64,000 bases of DNA, taken from assembly GCF_021190955.1 (NCBI RefSeq), contig NZ_JAIOAO010000001.1, positions 434,001 to 498,000 on the forward strand. The letters run 5' to 3'. The stretch comes from Parachryseolinea silvisoli (lineage in GTDB: Bacteria; Bacteroidota; Bacteroidia; Cytophagales; Cyclobacteriaceae). A program made the translations under genes and the position numbers. Of this stretch, positions 1 through 7,456 are shown one piece after another. Within the stretch, counting starts at the first letter, position 1; every line of letters starts with the position of its first letter. The notes under the pieces are model-generated. The model did not search any database and was not told the origin of the DNA. It saw only the letters and a list, made by a program, of their open reading frames with translations.

Positions 1-83
1 CGTTCGCTGGCGCTCACCCCCATTTTTGTTCCAGGAAGGCCTCGCTCGAGTGAGACACTCGGACTCGACCTCCCTAAAACAAA

Positions 84-109
84 AATGCCCTCCTTCGTCG
101 GGGGGCATT
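84..109 (-). terminator. Hairpin terminator downstream of the minus-strand gene at 321
   Basis: A 10-bp stem (84-93 with 100-109, one G-T wobble, 6-nt loop) is followed on the minus strand by a T-rich run (TTTTTGTTTT). It could end the minus-strand transcript of the gene at 321-1394, although about 210 bases separate them. The right half is the same 13-mer as the hairpin at 52767-52798. A second pair of short arms (21-30 with 78-87) lies just outside. Confidence 0.5.
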
Positions 110-320
110 GATTTGATTGGCGGGGAGGACCGGTGAAATCTCGAACCTTTTGGTGGAGGATTTGAGGTTGTTGTATCGAATAAATGCTAGAGGCAATGAG
201 GTTTGGCAGGGTCGGAGCGCAGATTGCTATGAAAATTATTACTAATTAGGCGAAACATCCCCAAACACCGGAAAGTGTCGTTCTCATTGCGCCGGATAGG
301 GCAAGAATTATAGCGCCTGT
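110..320. other. Non-coding stretch, nothing recognised
   Basis: Together with the terminator this makes about 320 bases at the window edge without a convincing gene. I see no open frame with a plausible start, no tRNA cloverleaf and no long repeat. Confidence 0.4.
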
Positions 321-1394
321 TTATTTTTTCTCATCATCTGCATACGAATATTCAAATGTCGCTAAGTCCAGATCGACTCGGTATATTTTCGCGGATTTAT
401 TAGCCGATGTGTTAACGGCATGATTAACAACCCCACCAACTATTCCACCAAATGCCATTGGAGCGCCAACGCCTACAACTGCCTTTTTTACCACATCACC
501 ATTTGAAATCGGTCTCCCAAGCGAATTGAAATAGAGTTTACGTTGATCATCACAGTATGCTCGTAGGTAAATATCATTATTTGCCTCGTCCTTTCCATCG
601 AGGATATAAATAGCTTTATCTTTTACAATGGCAAACGCTTGGTCAATTTTATAGTCAGGTGATTTTATCTCAGCACAACGAATAAACAGAGAGTCCCGAG
701 AAGGCATTTCCCATCTTGTTAAATGAGCCGGGTTATTGAGATACAAATCCTTGGGGCTGAAATAAATTCCATCTTTCGCATTTGTCCAGTCCAGCACTTG
801 TAAACGTTTGGCTGTCTTCCTGCTGAACAAGGAATCGCTCGGCACATCCCATTTTGATATTTGCCCTACTTTGCCAACCTCCAGATCGAATTGCTCAAAT
901 CCCCTTTTTAACGCCTCCGAGAATGTCATATTTATTCCTTTGGCCGCACTAAAAACCGCGGCCATATTTTCTGTCCAACTAACATATTGCTGATACACGA
1001 GACTACAGACCCCATTATTTACTGAATAGTAATCCAATGCTATCGTCACCGTCTGAGGTTCCTGCCTTGACCCGAGCACCATGTACCTTAATGAGACTTG
1101 ATTGATAACTACAACAAATTTTGAATTCGAATTAAAGATGTCAGGTCTCGAATGAAGAAAAGAATTAAGGTGGTGCTCAAGTGTGTCATTGATAACATAC
1201 TCTTTGCCATATCCCCGTCTGATATAACCTATGGGCTTTGATGGGTCGAGTCGCGCGTCTATAAATTTCGAAATTCCAAAATTGTATTTCACTCCTTTGA
1301 AATTCTCCTCGCGAATCAAGCATGAGTGATTTTTTGCATTGGCTATAATTAGTGGGACTTGCAATACAAGCAAAAAAAGAAACCTTTGAATCAT
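321..1394 (-). CDS. Unknown exported protein
   Basis: I do not recognise this protein of 357 residues. The frame is open 48 codons further upstream, but the ATG at 1394 is chosen because it starts a clear signal peptide (MIQRFLFLLVLQVPLIIANA), after which the mature protein begins KNHSCLIREE. The mature part is mixed alpha/beta with no transmembrane segment except a glycine-rich hydrophobic patch near residues 310-330 (VVGVGAPMAFGGIVGG), which might insert in a membrane. Base composition is visibly AT-richer than the core genes after position 2430, as in the neighbouring broken gene. Both lie on the 3' side of tRNA-Ser, a common place for acquired DNA. It is probably periplasmic or surface-located; function unknown. 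Confidence 0.7.
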   Translation of the reverse strand: MIQRFLFLLVLQVPLIIANAKNHSCLIREENFKGVKYNFGISKFIDARLDPSKPIGYIRRGYGKEYVINDTLEHHLNSFLHSRPDIFNSNSKFVVVINQVSLRYMVLGSRQEPQTVTIALDYYSVNNGVCSLVYQQYVSWTENMAAVFSAAKGINMTFSEALKRGFEQFDLEVGKVGQISKWDVPSDSLFSRKTAKRLQVLDWTNAKDGIYFSPKDLYLNNPAHLTRWEMPSRDSLFIRCAEIKSPDYKIDQAFAIVKDKAIYILDGKDEANNDIYLRAYCDDQRKLYFNSLGRPISNGDVVKKAVVGVGAPMAFGGIVGGVVNHAVNTSANKSAKIYRVDLDLATFEYSYADDEKK

Positions 1395-1589
1395 ATGAGA
1401 TTGTTTTAAAACGTTGGCCAAGAGGTCAAAATTTAATTGTTTTAAATTCGTAGTCCAATAGCGTCCCGAAAAATGGCTGCTAACACCGCTATATCTGAAA
1501 CTGATAACAAACGGTGCACATTCACGACACACGCACACCTAGTACAAAAAACGCAGCCACATTCAATATCGAACTGCCTTATTTTCAGA

Positions 1590-2004
1590 TTATTGCGCTA
1601 TTATCCTATCAATTTCTTTCGGGCCGTCTGGAAATGAAACATCACGATCACCCTTTCCAGTGGCATACAAGCTATCTACCTTCTGATCGATACGTAAGAA
1701 TGACTCCTCACCAAATTTATCCTGAATACTGTGGCCCATGACCCTGTTGTAGCACATACCTTCGCCTGTTATCGCGTCGCCTACCCCTTTAACAGACTTT
1801 TATTTCGGACTCGAATTGGCGCAACGTCTGCATAATGCAACTCTTTTGAAAGGTATCGAGAACGCTGGCCTCTTCTGAAGACGTGTTTATGCTCTGAAAG
1901 CATTGACATAGTTTATCAGTGATTCTATCCTCCAATGACTGAGCTAAAGAGCCGGTGCTCAAACAGCCAAGAATCAAATTGAATAAAACTGGAATGAATC
2001 GCAT
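1590..2004 (-). pseudogene. Frameshifted small exported protein (unknown family)
   Basis: The first part is a 71-codon frame from ATG 2004 with a signal peptide (MRFIPVLFNLILGCLSTGSLAQ) followed by a short helical, cysteine-containing segment (KLCQCF, KSCIMQ). It stops at 1789. In the next frame an open run of 69 codons starts exactly there (1799) and ends at a TAA at 1590, with normal-looking protein composition (MCYNRVMGHSIQDKFG and on). Removing one A from the four-A run complementary to 1798-1801 joins both into one product of about 138 residues (FESEI-KSVKGVG). I read this as one gene broken by a single-base insertion. A sequencing error in the homopolymer or a programmed shift are the alternatives. 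The first part alone may still be translated. Confidence 0.55.
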
Positions 2005-2251
2005 TTTACCACGGTGACCGCTGCCCTGAAACAATCCTATCAGCAGCATTTGGATGTCAAAATAGTCAATTTGATTTCAAGCACATAAAGTTCGAACCAT
2101 GTCCAAGAACCCGGGTCAAATCACTCCCGGAATAATGCAATGTTTAATACAGGGTCTAATTACAGTAGACTTGACTGTTTATAGGCTGGTAATTAATGAT
2201 TGTTTCAAGTGATGTAAGACTAGGTTCGATGTCCACTTCACTACCCACAAA

Positions 2252-2285
2252 AAAGCCTGCAAACTGTTAAAATTTGCAGGCTTTG
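2252..2285 (-). terminator. Strong intrinsic terminator after tRNA-Ser
   Basis: A 12-bp perfect stem (AAAGCCTGCAAA and its complement, 9-nt loop) lies just past the 3' end of the tRNA. On the minus strand it is followed by a run of T. The rest of 2005-2251 holds nothing I recognise. Confidence 0.8.
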
Positions 2286-2291
2286 TTTATG

Positions 2292-2379
2292 CGGAGAGAC
2301 AGGGATTCGAACCCTGGATACCCTTTGGGGGTATACACACTTTCCAGGCGTGCTCCTTCAACCACTCGGACATCTCTCC
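2292..2379 (-). tRNA. tRNA-Ser (anticodon GGA)
   Basis: The minus strand folds as a class II tRNA. The acceptor stem is GGAGAGA/TCTCTCC with discriminator G. The D-arm region contains GAGTGGTTGAAGG, the anticodon loop is CTGGAAA (anticodon GGA, decoding UCC/UCU), and there is a long variable arm (TACCCCCAAAGGGTA) and a T-arm CAGGGTTCGAATCCCTG. The long variable arm is diagnostic of serine or leucine, and GGA fixes serine. CCA is not encoded. It lies downstream of ansA on the same strand and ahead of a strong terminator. The AT-rich DNA on its 3' side is consistent with an old integration site. Confidence 0.95.
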
Positions 2380-2429
2380 TTTTGTTGAACGGGGTGCAAA
2401 GAAATCAATATTTCCGGCGTTTTCCAAGG

Positions 2430-3491
2430 TCAGGCCGTTAATTCTCCGGCCAGGGATAGCCCCACCAGTTCACGGGCACGGTCGGGGCCGTACTCGCCGA
2501 TCAGCAGCATCAATTTGGTTACGGCCGCCTCGGTGGTCATATCGGCACCGCCGATTACACCGATCTGTTGCAGCTTTTTGCTCGTTTCGTAACGCCCCTG
2601 CAGTACCCGGCCACCCGGGCATTGTGAGATGTTGAGGATGATTACGCCGTTTTCAATCGCCCGCTTCAGCTCTTCCGTCAGCCAGGGCAGCGTGGGCGCA
2701 TTGCCGGAACCATAGGTTTCCATGACCACAGCCTTCAGGCCGGGAATGCTCAAAATAGCATGCACGATCTCCTGGCTGATGCCCGGGAACAACTTCAGAA
2801 TGGAAATATTCGTTTCAAACGACTTGCGCAACGTCAGCGACGACGACGGCACAACGGCCATGGCCGAGAAGTTGTAGTCTATCTTTACGCCGGCTTTGGC
2901 CAGCGGCGGGTAGTTACCCGAGTTGAACGCATCGAACTGCATGCTTTCAACCTTCTTGGACCGGTTGCCGCGCAGCAGCACATAGTCAAAATAAATGCAG
3001 ACCTCGTTTACCAGCGGCTCACCGTTGCGACGGGCCGAGGCAATGTCGAGCGAAGTAATGAGATTTTCGCGGGCGTCAGACCGGGGCTCTGAAATCGGCA
3101 GCTGGGCGCCGGTAAAGATCACCGGCTTGTGCAGGCCTTCCAACATAAAGCTAAGGGCCGAGGCCGTAAAGGCCATCGTGTCGGTGCCGTGCAGCACCAC
3201 GAAGCCGTCGTGCTGGTCGTAGTTGTCTTTAATTACCTCGCCGATCACTTGCCAGTGGCCCGGGTTGATGTTGGACGAGTCGATCGGCATCTCAAACGAT
3301 ACGACCGTGATCTCGAGCGACAGATTTTTGAGTGTCGGCAGATGTTCGAGAATGGAAGCAAAATCAAAGGGAATCAGCACGCCGTCTTTGTCGTAGGTCA
3401 TACCGAACGTCCCCCCGGTATAAATGATCAATATCCGGGAACGCGCCTTCTCCGGCAAGGCAGCGTTGATGCTTATCTTTTTTAAATTCAT
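2430..3491 (-). CDS. ansA: L-asparaginase, type I (cytoplasmic)
   Basis: Hydrolyses L-asparagine to aspartate and ammonia. The 353-residue length fits the homodimeric or tetrameric AnsA family, and no signal peptide is seen. Both catalytic threonine motifs are present: TGGTFGM (residues 25-31, T28) and HGTDTMAFTA (101-110, T103 and D104). The conserved RGNRSKK motif near residues 174-180 supplies the active-site lysine. The motif GSGNAPT further on matches the C-terminal domain of the family. It lies 46 bases downstream of tatD and 51 bases upstream of tRNA-Ser on the same strand, so the three are probably cotranscribed. Substrate could extend to glutamine, but the motif set favours asparaginase. 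Confidence 0.93.
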   Translation of the reverse strand: MNLKKISINAALPEKARSRILIIYTGGTFGMTYDKDGVLIPFDFASILEHLPTLKNLSLEITVVSFEMPIDSSNINPGHWQVIGEVIKDNYDQHDGFVVLHGTDTMAFTASALSFMLEGLHKPVIFTGAQLPISEPRSDARENLITSLDIASARRNGEPLVNEVCIYFDYVLLRGNRSKKVESMQFDAFNSGNYPPLAKAGVKIDYNFSAMAVVPSSSLTLRKSFETNISILKLFPGISQEIVHAILSIPGLKAVVMETYGSGNAPTLPWLTEELKRAIENGVIILNISQCPGGRVLQGRYETSKKLQQIGVIGGADMTTEAAVTKLMLLIGEYGPDRARELVGLSLAGELTA

Positions 3492-3537
3492 GGGCGGTGG
3501 TGTATGCTGGTTGTTTGGTTGTTTGCGTCTCGGCCTG

Positions 3538-4311
3538 TCAGGCGGGGTGGAAAAGCTTCAGCGCATTGGCTGTCGTGGCGGCCTGTAGTTGCTCCACCGG
3601 TATCTTCATAATCTCCGACATGCGGTGCGCCACCAGCGGTATATACGACGGCTCGTTGCGCTTACCCCGGTATGGCACCGGGGCCAGGTAAGGACAATCG
3701 GTCTCTAACACGAGGTGCTCCAGCCCGACAGTGGGCAGCACGGCATCGAGGCCCCCGTTCTTATAGGTAGCAACGCCACCGATGCCTAATAGGAACCCCA
3801 TTCTGGTGACGCGCTCGGCCTGGGCCGCGTCGCCAGAAAAGCAATGAAATATACCGGTCAGCTTGCCGTCGGCGAGGCCCTCTACAAGTTCGATTGTCTC
3901 GTCGACACTTTCACGGCAGTGAATGATGATGGGTAGGTTATATTTTTTAGCCCAGTTCACCTGGATGGTGAAGGCCTCTTTTTGTTGCTCCCAAAAAGTC
4001 TTGTCCCAATGCAGGTCGGTACCGATCTCGCCTACAGCAACAAACTTGCGCTTGGCGAGCCACTCCTCCACAATGTACAGCTCACGCTCAAAGTCCTTCT
4101 TTACATAACAAGGGTGCAGCCCCATCATGGAGAGACAGCGGCCTCCCGACCGGCTTTCCAATTCAAGCATATCGTCTATGGACGTGTGATCGATGTTGGG
4201 CATATACACCCGGCCGATCTTTGCTTCTTCACAACGCGCCAGCACGTCGGTACGGTCCGGGGCGAAGGCTTTGGCATAGAGGTGTGCGTGGGTATCTATA
4301 TAATAATCCAT
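3538..4311 (-). CDS. tatD: TatD-family metal-dependent deoxyribonuclease
   Basis: A 257-residue TIM-barrel metallohydrolase. The metal ligands expected in TatD/YcfH are all visible: H8 and H10 in DTHAHL, E95 in VGEIGTDL, H131 in IIIHCRES, H156 in IFHCFSG and D205 in LETDCPYL. The signature YRGKRNEPSYI follows. Family members act as 3'-5' exonucleases or DNases with roles in repair and cell death; the exact in vivo substrate cannot be read from sequence. It sits between a conserved small protein (31 bases upstream) and ansA on the minus strand. Confidence 0.92.
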   Translation of the reverse strand: MDYYIDTHAHLYAKAFAPDRTDVLARCEEAKIGRVYMPNIDHTSIDDMLELESRSGGRCLSMMGLHPCYVKKDFERELYIVEEWLAKRKFVAVGEIGTDLHWDKTFWEQQKEAFTIQVNWAKKYNLPIIIHCRESVDETIELVEGLADGKLTGIFHCFSGDAAQAERVTRMGFLLGIGGVATYKNGGLDAVLPTVGLEHLVLETDCPYLAPVPYRGKRNEPSYIPLVAHRMSEIMKIPVEQLQAATTANALKLFHPA

Positions 4312-4342
4312 GGTATACTACGGGTGGAAAATGTGGGCTGAT

Positions 4343-4777
4343 CTAAATATCGACGTGGTAAACATCCTGCTGGTTACGGGCGATGTCTTGTACGTGGAAA
4401 CCGCCGGGCTGCGGTACCTCCTCCACCAGGTCGAACATCGTACACGCCTTGGGCAGGGCCGAAAAGATAAGCAGGAAGTTGTACGTGCCAACGCGCGGGA
4501 TGGCCGTCCACATCGGGGCATAGGAAATATTTTCGGCATGCACCAGGCTGGAACGGGACCCCGTGTCGCGGTCCACCAGGTAAGTGGTCCGCCAGATGCG
4601 GATCAGCATCTCCTCCGACTCGTTCTCAAAATAGCAATGCACGTATACGTACGAATCCTCCAGCGTCTCGGGCGCGATGGCCGCCAGGATTTCTGTATCG
4701 ACGGCGGGGCTGGGCTTTACTGGTACCTCCGGCACGGCCGCCGACCTGACAAATGGGTTGTTTACGGTACTCGCCAT
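4343..4777 (-). CDS. Conserved small protein of unknown function
   Basis: 144 residues, soluble, no signal peptide. The N-terminal 30 residues are proline- and valine-rich and probably disordered. The rest alternates hydrophobic and charged residues as in a compact beta-rich domain (SYVYVHCYFENESEEMLIRI, then WTAIPRVGTYNFLLIF). I believe homologues occur in other Cytophagales, but I cannot name a family. It is the first gene of the minus-strand run ahead of tatD-ansA and is divergent from the MaoC-like gene, with 75 bases between. Confidence 0.7.
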   Translation of the reverse strand: MASTVNNPFVRSAAVPEVPVKPSPAVDTEILAAIAPETLEDSYVYVHCYFENESEEMLIRIWRTTYLVDRDTGSRSSLVHAENISYAPMWTAIPRVGTYNFLLIFSALPKACTMFDLVEEVPQPGGFHVQDIARNQQDVYHVDI

Positions 4778-4796
4778 ACTTACAAATCCAACAAAT

Positions 4797-4828
4797 TTCG
4801 CATTATTTCCCGGAAATCTCTACTTTCG
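4797..4828 (+). promoter_or_regulatory. Putative Bacteroidota promoter for the MaoC-like gene
   Basis: TTCG (4797-4800), 20-base spacer, TACTTTCG (4821-4828). This is one mismatch per box from the TTTG / TAnnTTTG consensus and lies 24 bases ahead of the ATG at 4853. Confidence 0.35.
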
Positions 4829-4852
4829 CTCGCATTATCCTATTCTAACTGT

Positions 4853-5314
4853 ATGAGCAAACTCGTCATTGGCAGCTTCCAGGAATTCGAACAACACATC
4901 GGAAAAGACCTGGGCTACTCAGACTATCTGAAGATCACCCAGGAGCAGATCAATAAATTTGCGGAAGCTACCCTCGACCATCAATGGATCCATACCGACC
5001 CCGTGCGGGCGGCAGAAGGCCCGTTCAAAAAACCGATCGCCCATGGCTACCTGGCCCTGTCGATCATCCCCTACCTGTGGGATCAAATCGCCGAGATCAA
5101 CAACGTCAAAATGCTGGTGAACTACGGCATCGAAAAGTTGAAGTTCGCCCAGCCGGTCGTCGTCGACAACGAAGTACGCCTGAAAGTAACACTCGAGTCG
5201 CTTGCCGACCTGCGCGGCATTACCAAAGCCCAGCTGCTGGCTACCCTCGAGATCAAAGACAATCCGAAGCCGGCCTTTACGGCGTCGATCATCTTCCTGT
5301 ACCACTTCAAATAG
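4853..5314 (+). CDS. MaoC-family (R)-specific enoyl-CoA hydratase-like protein
   Basis: 153 residues with the hot-dog hydratase signature: FAEATLDHQWIHTDPVRA places the catalytic Asp and His at D42 and H47 (D-x4-H). It is followed by GPFKKPIAHGYLALS, the family's active-site helix region. Such enzymes hydrate trans-2-enoyl-CoA to (R)-3-hydroxyacyl-CoA. The physiological chain is not evident here. The ATG at 4853 is used. The frame stays open far upstream, but that extension runs antisense through the conserved gene at 4343-4777 and has no family similarity. The rhomboid gene follows after 9 bases. Confidence 0.9.
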   Translation: MSKLVIGSFQEFEQHIGKDLGYSDYLKITQEQINKFAEATLDHQWIHTDPVRAAEGPFKKPIAHGYLALSIIPYLWDQIAEINNVKMLVNYGIEKLKFAQPVVVDNEVRLKVTLESLADLRGITKAQLLATLEIKDNPKPAFTASIIFLYHFK

Positions 5315-5323
5315 CCTACTGAC

Positions 5324-5971
5324 TTGAACGTCAATCTCGCTTCGCTTCTTACAGTTACCAATGTACTGATCGGCCTGACCGTTATCGTGACCTTCTACGC
5401 GTTCGAACGGCCCGACTTTCTGAACAAGCTTATCATGAACCCGTACCGCGTCAAACACCGGCGCGAGTACTACCGGTTCATCACCTCGGGGTTTATTCAC
5501 CTCGACCACATACACATTATCTTCAACATGTTTTCCCTGTACTTTTTTGGTACAGCCATGGAAAGTGTGTTTTTGGCTGTATTCGGACCACTCGGCTATG
5601 TATACTTCGTGGCATTATACCTCCTCGGTATAGTTGTATCCGACATCCCCACATTCTTTAAAAATCAGGACAACCCGAGGTATAATGCCTTGGGTGCTTC
5701 GGGTGGTGTAGCATCGGTGATCTTTGCATTCGTGATTTTTCTGCCGTTAGAAAAAATCTGCATTTACTTCGCGTTCTGCTTCCCGGGTTTTATCATGGGC
5801 ACCGCATACCTGGTGTTTTCCTGGTACCAGGGTAAGAAGGCAAAAGACAACATCAATCACGATGCCCACCTCTACGGTGCCTTGTTCGGTATGGTCTTTT
5901 GCATTGTGCTGCACCCGCGCGTGGTGCCCGACTTCATCGAGCAGCTCAAGGGTTGGCGGATGTTCGACTAG
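5324..5971 (+). CDS. Rhomboid-family intramembrane serine protease
   Basis: 215 residues, about six membrane segments. The catalytic pair is visible as S126 in NALGASGGVAS and H182 in HDAHLYGALFG (HxxGxxxG). The oxyanion-side motif HIHIIFN (H64, N68) lies in the second segment. This is the full set for an active rhomboid that cleaves transmembrane substrates. It starts with TTG. The next in-frame ATG (residue 38) would delete the first membrane helix, so the TTG is preferred. The gene is 9 bases after the MaoC-like gene and probably cotranscribed. Substrates are unknown. Confidence 0.88.
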   Translation: MNVNLASLLTVTNVLIGLTVIVTFYAFERPDFLNKLIMNPYRVKHRREYYRFITSGFIHLDHIHIIFNMFSLYFFGTAMESVFLAVFGPLGYVYFVALYLLGIVVSDIPTFFKNQDNPRYNALGASGGVASVIFAFVIFLPLEKICIYFAFCFPGFIMGTAYLVFSWYQGKKAKDNINHDAHLYGALFGMVFCIVLHPRVVPDFIEQLKGWRMFD

Positions 5972-6240
5972 TCCGCCATAAAAAAATGCCGTACCCTTAA
6001 GGGTCTCCCCGACAATGGTTGTCTTGGTAACAAGTTTCTGTATGAACCGTACGTGAACATTGTGCGAAGCGAACAGCTGTCAGCCTGCATATGACCCAAA
6101 ATAGGTGACATCGTTTCGGCACACAGGGGCTGTTTTTTATGGGGTACCACGTGTTTTCCATACAAATTCAGCCAAAAGAGCGAACTTTTAGTACCCGTTT
6201 CGTTGTAATACAGAATTCAGTCCCCCGAAACCGAAATCCG

Positions 6241-7134
6241 ATGGCCCATTATACTCACTCTTCCATGACCCTCACCGACACGATCATTCCTGTCTATAAT
6301 CTCATGACCTGCTCCGGTGGTACCAACTTTGGCGTCTCCCGGTGCGAGCCGGATGATGACTTTTCTGACTTCCAGGAGCCGCACCGGAACGAAGGGTATT
6401 CACTCATCTTACTGACAAGAGGCGCGATCGAGAAGTTCATCGACTTCGAAAAGTATTATATCGAAGCACCGGCACTGATCTCCATGAGTCCCGAGCAAGT
6501 GCATCAGTATGTCAAGTCCTACGATGCCGAACTGCTGTTCATCTCCTTTAATAGAGAATTCCTGATGGGCGAAGTGCAGGGATGGATGGCGTGCTGGGAA
6601 TGTATGTTTGGTCACGTAATTCAGGACCTGGATGCGTCGACCATGGAAGAGCTGCTCGTCTATGCGCGCCTGATGGAAGAGGAATTTGCTGCGAACAAAC
6701 CACAGAGAGATAGTCTGATCCGAAATCTTCTAAATGCCTTTATTATCTGTTGCGCACGTTTGCAGAGCATCAGTGTGCCCGTGATGCAGATGGATTCCAC
6801 ACAGAATAAACTGGTGCGTCAATTCAAATATCAGGTCGATACACACTTTCGTGAGAAGACAATGGTGGCCGAGTACGCCGACATGTTGTATGTAACGCCC
6901 GGCCATCTTAACGAAGTGATCAAAACAACCGTGGGCAAGACAGCCAAACGGGTAATCGATGAGAAGCGTTTGACGGAAGCCAAACGTTTGTTATTCTGGG
7001 GGAACTACTCCATGAAGGAGATTGCCTGGCAGCTAAAGTTTGAAGACGATTCGTATTTCAATCGATTCTTTAAAAAACACACGGGCCATACGCCATATCT
7101 ATACCAACGCACGATCCGCGAAAAGTACAATTAA
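6241..7134 (+). CDS. AraC/XylS-family transcriptional regulator
   Basis: 297 residues from the ATG at 6241; the frame opens earlier at 6139 but the extra 34 residues look non-native. Residues 20-150 resemble an AraC cupin sensor (LILLTRGAIEKFIDFE). Residues about 190-293 form the paired helix-turn-helix domain, with the family's second-helix pattern MKEIAWQLKFEDDSYFNRFFKKHTGHTP. It lies 322 bases upstream of the RND efflux operon on the same strand, so it is a candidate regulator of that pump. This is inference from position only. The 269 bases before it contain a short palindrome (ACCCTTAAGGGT) but no clear promoter. Confidence 0.9.
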   Translation: MAHYTHSSMTLTDTIIPVYNLMTCSGGTNFGVSRCEPDDDFSDFQEPHRNEGYSLILLTRGAIEKFIDFEKYYIEAPALISMSPEQVHQYVKSYDAELLFISFNREFLMGEVQGWMACWECMFGHVIQDLDASTMEELLVYARLMEEEFAANKPQRDSLIRNLLNAFIICCARLQSISVPVMQMDSTQNKLVRQFKYQVDTHFREKTMVAEYADMLYVTPGHLNEVIKTTVGKTAKRVIDEKRLTEAKRLLFWGNYSMKEIAWQLKFEDDSYFNRFFKKHTGHTPYLYQRTIREKYN

Positions 7135-7154
7135 TGCCATGATTAGGTAAATGT

Positions 7155-7188
7155 TTGCTAGCATGAAGTGTAATACTTTTGCTTCATG
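7155..7188 (+). promoter_or_regulatory. Putative RND-operon promoter with a symmetric operator-like repeat
   Basis: A perfect -7 element TACTTTTG (7174-7181) with TTG at 7155-7157 (16-base spacer). A perfect 7-bp inverted repeat, CATGAAG (7162-7168) and CTTCATG (7182-7188), brackets the -7 box as an operator would. The repeat could instead be a weak terminator for the AraC-type gene. The following 7189-7456 is a roughly 270-base leader with no recognised gene. Confidence 0.4.
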
Positions 7189-7456
7189 ATCAACCTGGCA
7201 AGAATGCACAATAATCTACTACCGATAAAACCTTCCACAGAGGTTTTACGTGTAAGTCAGGTTATGTTGATCCACCACGCATTCCCGTGTCGCCCGCATA
7301 CGGCCGATCCGAAAGCGTAGTATACCCTGCGCGTTATGCTCTCCGCGCCGGTTGCTCTGCTACACCGGCCTGCATGACCTCCGGCCACCCCGCCGGCACA
7401 TTGCCAGCTTGTCTCGAACCTGAAACCACATTGATACATATTTAAAAGAAGGAAGT

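Noticed and set aside
1480-1540. Integron attC-like site
   Set aside because: Only loose GTTA-type motifs are present; the paired R and L boxes of an attC hairpin are not formed and no integrase is seen.
1514-1741. Plus-strand 75-codon open frame
   Set aside because: It lies antisense to the second half of the frameshifted exported gene, whose minus-strand reading is more protein-like.
4310-4852. Long N-terminal extension of the MaoC-like gene
   Set aside because: It runs antisense through a conserved minus-strand gene and contains no family similarity; the protein proper starts at 4853.
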